Shown here piece after piece: positions 34,701 to 46,700 of a DNA stretch of 64,000 nt (positions are counted from its first letter, which is position 1; each line of letters begins with the position of its first letter). The stretch comes from Siderastrea siderea (taxonomy: Eukaryota; Cnidaria; Anthozoa; Scleractinia; Rhizangiidae), in the NCBI GenBank assembly GCA_964030785.1, contig OZ034967.1:47270033-47334032 (forward strand), given 5' to 3'. Under the pieces are notes generated by a model, which saw only the letters and a program-made list of their open reading frames with translations, was not told where the DNA came from and searched no databases. A program made the position numbers and the translations under genes.

Positions 34701-37700
34701 GGGTGAAGAATGAAACCCAATGAGAGGAACATTTTCACAGTGTCTAGAACATTAGCTAGGCATTCCTCATAACTTCCACCTTGTAGGTATGAGTCATCAG
34801 TATACGGTGAGTTTATATGCCCAAGTTGTCTCAAAACTGGACAGAAAGCTAAACCATTAGGAAAACAGGTAAACTGATACAATTTACCACCCCATTTAAA
34901 CTTAAGGTACTTCTGGTCTGAAACCGCAATAGGAACACTGTAATAAGCATCCTTGAGGTCAACAGAGGCCATATAGCAGTTAGGGGTAATAAGACTTATT
35001 ACACTTTGAAGTGTATCCATTTTAAAGTGGTTGTATTGCACATGTTTATTTAGGTTTTTAAGATTCAGGATCATTCTGTGTGATCCATCTTTTTTGGGTC
35101 GTACAAAAACAGAAGAGATAAACTCCCCTGGTTCATGACTGGTTTCAACAACAACTGCCTTCTTAAGCAGGTTTGCAACCTCTTTGGAAATAATAGCATT
35201 TTCTTCTGCACTAAAACATTTCACTGCAGGGGGGCGTGTTTGGCAAGGCTTAGTGTCAAATTCAATGTACTGTCCTGACACCATTTGAAGAATCTCAGTG
35301 TCTGAGGTGATTCTTTGCCAACAATGAACAAATTGTGCCAGCCTACCGCTTTTGAAGCAACATGTTTGTGTAACAAGGTAAGCTATAAGTGTAGGAATAA
35401 AGCCTTCAAATTGGGTTACCTGTAACGTGTGGAGCTTTGTCATGATGTCATCGGCAGTATTTATTTCTTGCTGGTGTCCTCCTTTTTCTTCCAGGTTTTC
35501 TGGGGTTTCCATCTGGACTGGAAATGGCCCTTGCCTAAAAAAGGCTGGTCCTGTTTTTGGCGATAAGGAGGTTTGGTGAAAGATTTGTTGGTGCTATTGT
35601 GCACTGCTGTATGACTAATTCGGTTTGAGGCTCGAATTGCCGTAAGCTGCGACTGAAGCTCGTCGCCAAATAGCAAGTTGGTTACCGGCGTTTGCGAAGA
35701 GCACAGCGAGCTGTATTCCTTGTTAAGGTTGGGTTTAATAGCTTCCTGTCTACGAAGCGAGAGCTCGTAATTGGTGTGACCCAACAGGGCAATGGCATCA
35801 ATTTGTGCTGTGACTAATGCGCCCGTGTCGAGCTTGCCACCTTGCGTGCTCTGGCCTCGAAAATCCATGAGCTTCTGGGTTGATTGTGCAATAATGGCTC
35901 CAACCCTCACTATCATGTTCTGAATAGCGGACAATCTGAGGTCCTGCTTTTTCCCATGATGAGTTAATTTTCCCCAAATCTCTGGGTTCACTTTGGGGGC
36001 AACAAGCTTCTCGCAGTTTTCAGGGCGATCATATTTCTCGACCGTCTCTTTGACCTTGTTCTCACTCAGTTTCGAAGCCCATCTCTTATTGATGATATCT
36101 GCAAGTTGCTTAGATATTGGGCTGCTCACTTTATCATCTTTCGAGAAGTCGAGGGCCAATTTCTTTAAAAGATCGTCTTCGCCTTCATTGATGCAGGAGT
36201 CCTGCGTTTTGGCGGCCGACGTTTTGGCGCCTTCAGAGTCGTTCTCAGCGTTGGTTGCAAGAAGCTCTATTACGTCCGAATCATCGCTGTCACCGCCAGT
36301 TTCAACAGCATCACCGGCATCAATTCTAGGTTTCTTTGTTTCCCCATTTAAAGGGTCTTAAGTTCCCAGAGCGAGCGTCTCGCTTCGCTGGGCGCTGCTT
36401 CGACAAAGAAGCGAAAGCTTCGCCCATGCCGGACAATGAACCCGCCATGTGATCCATGTTTTGGTTCAACTTACTGAGTACACTCAATAGCGAGTCGCTA
36501 TTGTCGAGCTCAGGATCCTCTAGAAGTTCGTCTTCGGCTTCCTCAGTGGGATTTTCGTTCGTTATTGCGTCGGGATCTTCTGGATTGTTCGTTTTCGCCA
36601 TGATGAAAATTTCTACGTGCAACTACTCCAAAGTTCGCTTGCAAGTGACCGCTCTGGTTTCGCGCGCATATCTCACGTGACTCCTTAGCGACATTGACCA
36701 ATGACGAAGTAGAATCATATGGTTTAATGTTCTAAACAGAAAAAACTCACCCTCTGGGTATTTCCACTGCATACAATCTTGTGCAGTATGTGGGGAGTGG
36801 GCTTCTGATCACCTTTAATTCAGTTATGCATGCGTACCCCACTTGTCGCAGCAGCACAAAGTACTGGATTATTCCAAACTTGCCATCAAAGTACACCACC
36901 GTGCAGTTTCGTTTTGCCATCCTCGTGTACTCTCTGCTGAAATATGCCATGTCAGCCACTACTGCCCTTCCAAACTTTTCAACTGGTACATCACTATCCA
37001 GTGAAACACCTGATTTTTTGAAAACTTCTTTCAGCTTTGCATTTGGTTGAGAGGTTGTCAGCTTGCCTCCAATTTCACAATTTGTTACAGTCACAGTAAC
37101 TTTAAATGCTCTTAAAAACAAAAAAAGAAAGCATGAATAACACTACTGCTCATTTCAATAACACAGGAACTCTGAAGTTCAAGACAACCAACAGTTGCAT
37201 TTTTCACTGTCACTAATTATCGTAATGGGTCTTTTGAAGTTCAGCTTTACAGGGTCAAAAGGTCAAGTTTGTCCACTATGTTTGGAGGATTTCCATCCAT
37301 CTTGTCAATTTATATTTTTCACCCTTAGAAAATTAATAATAATTACTTACCAATAATCACAAGTGTAATGAGTTTACAATACTTGTTATTGTATTTCTAC
37401 AAGCATAGTAATCAGATTCTAGCATAGTATAAGCATAGTACTCAGATTCTAGAATGAACAGTTCTACTTACTGTCGTTTGCTGGAAACCATCTTGATTAC
37501 GAAGTCTGTCAAATCACTATGGTCCTGAGTACTGGCCATACATTTGGACACCTCAAACGAAAGCTGACGTTGGATGCAGATGCTCCAAAGAACCTTTTTT
37601 TTTAACAAAAGAAACCAGAAATGTTTTGCAACATTTTAGTGAGACTAATAAAACTATTCACTTCGAATGTATTTCAAAAGGGCTTTCATCAGTTAAGGAA

Positions 37701-40700
37701 CAATCTTACTATAACTCAAGAATGATTGCTTGCAACACAGTAATTTTTTTAAAAATAAATATTACCTGTTTTCCTATCATCCCTGTCCCATGGATGAACT
37801 TTGTCAAGCTTCCATTCATCCCTTCAAAACCAAAACATGACCATGCCCGCAATGGTCCCCAACACTTCACAAACTTCGCCAGATGCATCAAGTTGTGATG
37901 GTTTATTCTGCATCTGCCTTCACCTAGAATTTGGAAAAAAATGTAGTTTAGATTATTCTCCTCCTGAAGTCAATCATTTTATCTTATGGAATATTGGCTG
38001 AATTAGCAGCATCTTAAGGTGGCTCCCTAGCGTTTCTACAAAATTGAGTATTCGAACTGGCAAACTGGCAACGGTTACAAAAGAAACTCTAATTCTGTTG
38101 TCTTGCAATCTTTGTTCCTGAGATTTGCCAGTAAGGTTACTAACATAAATTACTCTTATTTTTCAGTTTTTGCTTCTTAGGCATAGGCCATTGTCATGGC
38201 AACAAAGCGTCTAAGGAATGACGGATATTTACCATTAATTCATTTTATTCTTTAATATTTTGATTTTGCCTCAGTGAATTTTTGTTAAACTTTCCAGTCT
38301 TGTGAAAATGATTTTTACTAACATTTTGCAGGGGAAAAAATATGGGGTTGTTCAGACAGTTTCACTGATATCACGAGATTTCTTATTTTTAACCATTAAA
38401 CTGAATTGCTCTGACAGAATTTTTTCAAAACATAGTATGTGCAAAATTCAACAAAAATACTATTTTAGGCTAAAGCAAGTATTATGATTGCCAGTGTATG
38501 ACAAATGATGGCTTACCATACAAAGGTGCATACTGAGCATAAAAAAGGGTCAAGTACTGCTCTGCCATCATCAAATCACTCTGTGATATGGATTCTCCAA
38601 GAAGGATGTGTATGCCTTCCACCAGCAAAGCAAAGTGCTCTAAATAAATGTCTGGCAGAATACCATCAAGGCAGGGCAAGGCATAAAACAGAAGCCAGCT
38701 TCGTAATTCAGATGCTGTAACCCAAAATTTCAGAGAAAAAGTCAAACATAAGCAAGTAATGCTTAAATTGCATGAACAAATAGGTTATGACAATGAGGTC
38801 TTGAGAATTAGCTACCAAAAGCACAGGATCAGGACAGTGAAAAGTGTCATATCATATCATGACTGAGGTGTTATTTGAGACAAAAAAAGTGGATGTAATC
38901 AGAGCTGAGATTTAGATAGTCAGCTACACATAAGTTAAAACTCAAGATGGGTGTTTTTAATCTTTGAGTTGCCAGTCATCTTGACCAAAGTTGCTAGCCA
39001 CAATACTGCTTATCACAGGCATTTGCAATAAAGAGGTTGTCATATTTAACAAGGGGGCTATTGGTTATTATTTTTAACATAAAAATATATGGACATGACA
39101 TGTCCAATGTACCTTTCATGTGGTTTCGATTTGAGTTTAAGCTGCGAGGCAAACGGCTGATGAAATCAGGTGGCCGCATTTTTAGTAGTCTTGAGTCTAC
39201 TTCACCAATCTATTAAAAGTGTATAGGAGAGCAACCTTTAATCAGTGATCTATAATAGTAACTGGAATGTTTAAGATACATGTATGCACCAACCAAAGAC
39301 ATTAATAATTACTGGAATAAAAGTCAAGTCTACTGTTTCTTTTCCTTTTAAGATTTTCTCTCAATGTGTTCAACATTGAACTTAATAGTTAACGTAAATA
39401 TTATTTCCCAGTTTCTTATAGACTACTTTAATAGGTACTACAGAAATATTAAATGAAAAGCCAGAGTTTCCATAATTTTTGTTTTCTAATTTAAACTTAC
39501 CAAGTGGCCAATGAAATAACCCTCATCCTTGTTTTTCGCACCAAACCAAAGTGACAGCAGATCTTTTGTTACTCCAAGTAACACTCCATGCATATAGTCT
39601 GGAGGAAAGCCCAGTGCCAAGTCAAACAGTTCGTCCAGGATAATGAAGGGTGAGAATCCCAGTATTCCTTTAACATGCTGGAATATGAAAATAAAAACTT
39701 AGCTTAACATACAAGTGTACAAAGTTATGAGCACTACACAACAACCAGCTCAAAATTACCACTGTTATTCAAGAAAAAACTAAAAGTGGTCACATTATTC
39801 ATCCAAGAAGAACAAGAACAGATAACTTAATTCCTTGCATTCAGTTTTTATTTGTTTGTTTTTTGATGCAAGCTTTGTTCTTTTCTCATGAGTTCATCAA
39901 ACACCAGAAAAAAAAATAGCTACAGTATTTAACCTTTCTGTCCAATATGGCAAAATTTCCTGATTTCTTTACCTGACAGTCACAACAAGCATTAAACTTG
40001 TTTGCAGACAGTTTTCATACAAGAATAATCCTCGAAATGAACCTTTATTTTCTAATAAGCCGGTACATAGGATGTACTTTCTTGTTAACTACCGGTAATA
40101 ACAGTAATGGACATAAATTCCCAGAATGGCATCCTGAATGAGTTTTATTTGAAATCTACTTCAATGTTTTTACCTTTCCCATTGTTATGGCTTGGCTTGC
40201 GTTTTCCAAGATGCTCTGATGAGTTCTTTGTTTCTCATTTGGATTGTACGCATAATGTCTGGCCCATCCTTTCCCAGATCGTACATGCTGGCCTCTTGCC
40301 TCACAGGTGCTACATCCACATTCACCATTGTGCTGGTGCATATTGACATTTAATGCTTTAGCCTGCAGATCCATGCTGCTTACCAAGACAGCTCCTTTGG
40401 CCTGTACAACAGCTCCTGATGATGTAGTCACACCAATTCCTTAAAAAAATTATGAAGGGAAAATACTTCCACAGTAAGTGCATGGTCAGATGGTTTGCAG
40501 AAGGCAGAAGTGCAGTATTTCCACAAAGATAAAAAAGAAACTTAAACGTATCAGGTATAAATGAAGAGACCAAGACCATGTACACGTAATCTTTTTGCAA
40601 ACAATTATATCAGTTACAATAATATTAATAATTACAACAAATATAACACTAGGACTGAGTTAGGACTGAGTGGAGTCCAATTTGGTCTGTAATCATACGA

Positions 40701-43700
40701 GTGATTAACAAAATCATGAGAGTGATTTGTTTAATCACGAGTATGATTACAGGCTGAATTGGATGACACAAAGTCCTGTTACCAATTAATTATATCTATA
40801 ACTTGAAAAATTTAAGAACCAAAAAGAAGAAAAATCTTGGGAGAAGGAATACACAATGGAAAAAATAACTTCTTTGAACTGATCCATTAAAGTGCATGCT
40901 CTGACACATATTGTCCAATTACATGTCCTATTAAAAGTCAAATCATGGCTGGCCATAGCCAATCAGATTTGAGAATTTTGTGATAGTTATCACGATGATA
41001 ATAATAATAGTAATAATAATAACAATAATAATAATAATTCAACATTGTACTCACCTTGTTTTCTTAGTGACTGTGCACAAGACAAGAAAGGAGTTAGAAA
41101 TGTACTCATTGCAGGCTTTGTCCTCCCTTGCCACAATCCCCAAACAACTAAGTTTTTCTTGGAGAACCTATCAAATAAACATTTAGATCTTAATACCAAC
41201 AATTCAATCCATTCCATACATAAATGGCATATAAGGAAAAAGAGCAGCATCTGAATCAGTACAATAATGGAATCTTTAATTGAGTCCTGCTGCATTACAA
41301 TAATTATTCCATTTTATTACATTGTCTTTGACACTTGACAAATGAACACTAAGGAAGGAAACCATGAACAAGTCTATCTCTTTGTGACCATACCTCTGAC
41401 ATTTAGGCAGCTCGTTGATTGCTAGATAGATTGGCCAAACTCCAACACCAGAACTTTTAAATATCGGGACGCCATCAGTATTGAACACAAGGCTAAAATT
41501 GTTGGGGTTGTGCAAAAATCCTCCAGGTTTGCAATGTTCCTTGTAAGATGAGCCATCAATTATATCACATATTTTGGTAGGATGCTGCCTAGTCAATTTG
41601 TTGACCACATGATTCCACACTTCCTCCTCTGTGACAAATAAAAAGAAAATATAATGACGGATACAAAAATAATTCTTGCAATAATGCTATTTTGTCTGTT
41701 TTACGAAGGTCCAACATAGCTTGTAAGCAGAACGTGATTGCAAAATAGCACTTATAAATTCAAACCACCTTTAACAATTTTGCCTTGATGTTCTATTGCC
41801 AACAATATTGTACAGTTTTGTTTCGGAGTTGAGATGATACAATATGTGTATACTTAGTGGTCCTTAATGTTGCTGTATTTTTAATCTGAAAGCATTTTGG
41901 CACTGCAAATGACCTCAGCTGGTTGCAAACGGAACAATTCCTTTTATTTAATACATACTTTCAAAAATAGTTTTGAGTTGATCCTCAAATGGAACTGACA
42001 TGAAGAAGTACTTTCTCCTCATCAACTTTTGGTCTTCCCTGGAGCCCTGGTACCTAAACCTTGATAAGAAAAAAGTAAAGGTCTTCTCAGTCACTAGTGA
42101 AGACTGTTATGAGTTAACAAAGTTCTGCAAAACAAGTTTTGTACAACGACAGGTTGCACTACAAGTTTGTGGTTCCACTCGCAAATTAGCTTGGGCTATT
42201 CGAGGCAGGTGGAAACTACATGTATAATAAAAAAAATAACAAACAACAAAAAATGACTATAGCTATACATATTATGTATAATTGTGTTTATGAGGAATAT
42301 TGTCCCTAAATAAAAATGAATGACTCTCAAGCATGAATACCTTATTGTTCCTCCATTTTCCTCTTTGATGCAATTCTGGCACACCACTTCAGTTTCCCCA
42401 AACAACAGAAAACAGTTCTCACAGTAGTCATGGTAAATGATCTTATCCTCTATGGCAACAAATGAGGCTTTCGCCTTCAATACAGAAAGTTCACACAAAT
42501 TAGGCTGCGGGCAATGCAGTGAAATTAAGCGCAACAGATCTTGAAAGGCTTGATAAGTTAAGCAGTGTTTAAGGGCATAAGAAATAATCATCATCAGATG
42601 CTCAGTCTGTGTAATCGGAGCAGTGTATACTGAACTGGATGGAGGAAGCTGATACAATGGAGGAGAAACAACTCCACATGATTTATTTAGTAACGACTCA
42701 TTCTTTTCACTGTCATTGCAATCTTCATCGAAATCGGAATCACTGCATGAGTCTAAGTCAAAATCGATAACGCTCTCGCTCCCTGTGCTGTTGTGATCCG
42801 AGTCAGCTGTGTCGGTGTTTCCAGGTAAACAAACACGTAGCGCGGATGGCGTGTCGCAATCACTTTGAACTTCTTCGATCGTTCCACATGTCGTCGCATC
42901 AAGGTCTGAGAAAGTGTCTGAATTCTGATAACATTCACAATATCCTGTCGTTTCTTGCTGCTTTGCGAGCAGTAATGTTCCTTTTCCTTGGTAAGGGCCA
43001 CGTTTGACTTTCTCTGGAGTAACTGCAGAATACCCCGCCACTCGGAAGCAATGCCTCAAAAACGGCGGCTACGTGGCTACGCGGCTACGCAGCTAAGTGG
43101 CTAAGTGACTACGTGGCTACTCAGCTACGCAGCTAAGTGGCTACGCAGCTACGCGGCTACGCGGCTACGCGGCTAAGTGGCTACGCAGCTACGCAGCTAC
43201 GCGGCTAAGTGACTACGTGGCTACTCAGCTACGCAGCTAAGTGGCTACGTGGCTACGCGGCTAAGGAGGCTAAGTGGCTAAGTGGCTACGCAGCTACGCG
43301 GCTAAGTGGCTAAGTGAATACGTGGCTACTCAGCTACGCAGCTAAGTGGCTACGTGGCTACGCAGCTACGCGGCTACGCGGCTACGCAGCTAAGTGGCTA
43401 CGCAGCTATGCAGCTACGCGGCTAAGTGGCTAAGTGGCTACGCGGCTACACAGCTACGCAGCTAAGTGGCTACGTGGCTACGCAGCTACGCGGCTACGCA
43501 GTTACGTGGCTACTTGACTAAGTGTGTACGCAGGTACGTGGCTACGGGGTTACGCGGCTAGTTGGTTATTTGGCTACCTGGTTATTTGATTACGCGGCTA
43601 AGGGGGTACGCGGATATTTTGTAAGTTGAATTTTTGGCTGTGTTGTTTCGGCTATATGGTTAGGCCAAACAGAATTAAATACTTTGCGGTAATGTTTTGT

Positions 43701-46700
43701 CATAATTTATTTACAAACGCACTGAAATTGACTATTACAGCACTTAAGCAATTAAACTAAACTTTGTAATGAATAACAACTGTCCTTGTAATCTATGTTT
43801 ACAAACATTGAAAACGATCTTTTTTACAAGTAAATCCTCGGTTATTATTGCGGTAATGTTTTGTCATAATTTATTGACTATTACTGCACTTAAGCAATGA
43901 AACTAAAGATTGTAATGAATAACGACTATCCTTGTTAAAATTAGCAATTATCTTTCATGAAATGATGTGAATTCTAATGGTCTGTGAAATGTCAACTAAA
44001 CATCGGGAAACATGTCTTGAGGAATAAATTCCGCATCAATCAATGCTCTCTTGATGGCTGGAGTGACGCAGTTATTTGCAGTTAGATTGTACCTTGCTTG
44101 GTAATCAGTCTGAGTACACAAATCGGACGGCCAGTTTACCTTCTGGTTCTTCTTTGATAAACACAGTAACGGGGGTTGAGACGTATCGTACTTGCACGAT
44201 GCGCACCTTTCCCAGACCGGATTCTTCTAAGGAGTTGATCGCATTCGTGAACTCGGAATTTGCGATTCCACGAAGAGCGCGTGGGCCTGATTGCTTGAAC
44301 GCACGGAAGGTGACAAGTGGTCCACCAAAAACGAGGCATGCAGTTTTAATGGCCAATAAGGTTGGCTGGGTTTTGGTTTCATCCATCGTAGGGGATATCA
44401 GATCATTTAGGAACTGTTAAAAAGAGATAAAAATATTTCATTAATTTAAGGTTGAATGAATATGGATTGCCGCAAATGCGTTACACGTCACTAAGCAGAA
44501 TTTGGTCCAGCAGAAATAAAGTTTGCATTTAAAACGCTCAGACAGCATAATTTAGTAACGCGATTGCTTTAACTGAACAGACGAAACTTCTCTCTTCGCG
44601 ATGTTTTGAAAATCATGGAAATGGCGAAAATTAAGCCCCGCGAAAATAAGTAACAATAAGGTACAATGTCGTAAGCAATCAGAGGAATTAAGATAGAAGC
44701 GATAAAAAATGGTTACCTCAACGAAGATTTCTTTTTGTGACTCTGCCCAAGTAACGTAGTCGATGGCTTTTAGGAGAGTCGACTTCTCAATTGCGTCTGC
44801 TGGCGGTGTTGGCTCTCTGTGTGCAAGCAGGTCTGAAGTAACATGGTTGAAGATATGGAGAGCAGCTGCAACACGCAATATCACATCCATTTTTTTTGTT
44901 TTTGGTGGAGTCCTGCCCTCCGGATCCATGATAGCTTCATTGACTTCGGTAATGAACTCTTCGTTAAGTCCGTTCAAAGTGTCGGCCGCTTCTTGGGTCA
45001 GTGTGTAAGTTGAGCGTGAGGTGTGGAGGCGCGCAATCTCGATGAAAATGTCATCACAGTTTGTAAGGCCATTTTCTTTCAACGCTTCGAGGGCTTGGCT
45101 GGTTTGTGTTGGCGTCGGTCGCAAGCATTTTGGAAAGGTGATTAGAAATCGGTCCAAAAGACCGTGTCCTTGATCTAACAGGGCGACGAGTCGGGCAGCA
45201 AAAGGAATCTGCGTTGCTCCTAAGATGCAGAACGGCGTGCTTGCCGCGATTTCTCGCGTTCTTTCTGTGGCATATCGGTAGGACGCCTCTTCTCCGGAAA
45301 ATAATTGGCATAGTACTTGGACATCGCCAGTAGCGTTTTCCTCGTCGGATTTGAGTAACTTGAATAGGACGTCGTAGATTTCGCCTGACACAAGGAAAGC
45401 CCTGTTGTTGTCTGCGACGAACTTGATAAGTCCCGAGGAGGTACATTTCTGTATGGCTGGGCTTTTGGAATCTGTTTCCTCCGTTACTGAGCTCAAAGGA
45501 GAAATGGCACATTCTTTAATTGCTTGGGATTTACCAGTTGTTGGTGGCCCGACGAAGATCGAGTAAATGTTAAGAGGCATTTCTTGTGTTGCTGTGGTGA
45601 GTGTAGATGTAGAGCCAGTTATGAAGGCGGTGGTGGTAATCAGGCTGGTAGAAACATATCCAGGATTCGTGCTCATTGAGTGCGACTTGTTCAGAATGAA
45701 GTTCCAGACTGCGGCAGGAAAAATCTGTTCGAAGGGATCAGGTAGCGCGATTAACCGTTTTTGAAGAAGGGCCCAAGTGCTGTTGGGTTGTTTTCTGAGC
45801 TTAGTTAGGCGTGCAGTAGACATACTCGACCGATGTGGCTATCTCAAGTGATGCGGTAGTCGTTAAGCATAAGGTAGATTGACCTGAAGGAAACCCCAGT
45901 GGGATTGTAATGTTGTTGTGTCGGAATTAATTTGATGGGCGGTAAGTTTGCACAGTTGATTTAAGTCTTACTCGTGCCGACAACAAAGGGTGTGAAGTTA
46001 ACGTTAAATAGAATAATTTAAGTGTTCAGTTGCAGCTACTTTTGTTTGAGTTATTTGATTGTTGAAGTGATAGAATTGTAAACGTGCCGCTTGGGGGTCG
46101 ATCAGGATTTGTTTATGAGAAAAAGTAGTTTTAACCACTACGAAGTATATATCTTTATGTATTACTGTCTGGGAATACTTTTGTAAAAGCAGGTTGAATA
46201 CTGGTTCGAATAGGGAAGACGCGATATAGGAAAGTCATAAAGCTTCTCATGAGATTGTTTATTAAATTGGTGTCATGAACGCTATGTTTGAACAGTCGAT
46301 AAAAGTGTTACAAGCGAGTTGATCGGGAACAAAGCATGTGAAAAGTGTGAAAACTAAAAGGAAAAGAAACATAAAAGAAATTAGCATTTTCTTAATTTCT
46401 TTTGTTTCACTTGTTTTATGGAGGGTGGATGAGGCCGAATGCACGCATGGTAAGGTTAAAAAATCAGTTCTGTGTTTTCCTGTTGCTTGTGCTGTTTGAA
46501 CATGTACACCGTTAAACGTCGAAAGACAACTGGAGTGCAAAGTGGGTGCTCAACAGCTGATTTGAAAGACTGAAGCACGCAGTGCGGCGATACCAAAGGA
46601 AGTTATGGAAGAGATGAGAAGAAAGAGAACTTCACTAGCTATGAAAGTCTTCTGAGAAATTACCTGTGGGACAGGGACTTTACCCTGTCATGGCTGAAAG

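Larger units (their letters stand above)
32068..36715 (-). mobile_element. DIRS retrotransposon nested in the last transposase intron
   Basis: On the minus strand the order is gag-like, RT, RNase H, tyrosine recombinase. The right end (about 36671-36715) and 32328-32372 are inverted copies of about 45 bp (ATTCTACTTCGTCATTGGTC start). A further inverted-repeat block, 32068-32330, includes sequence related to the same terminus, as expected for DIRS terminal repeats plus internal complementary region. The right end lies about 35 nt downstream of a splice donor of the host transposase gene (36751), so the insertion is intronic. No LTRs and no target duplication, in keeping with YR retroelements. 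The exact left border is uncertain. Confidence 0.8.

Noticed and set aside
42753..43001. Alternative 82-aa frame at the tnp2 N-terminus
   Set aside because: The other frame has the acidic D/S-rich stretch and joins downstream exons in phase; this one does not.
46262..46540. 92-aa minus-strand ORF with a hydrophobic stretch near the Merlin transposase
   Set aside because: No family resemblance, no splice or coding support, and it overlaps the likely 5' region of the transposase.
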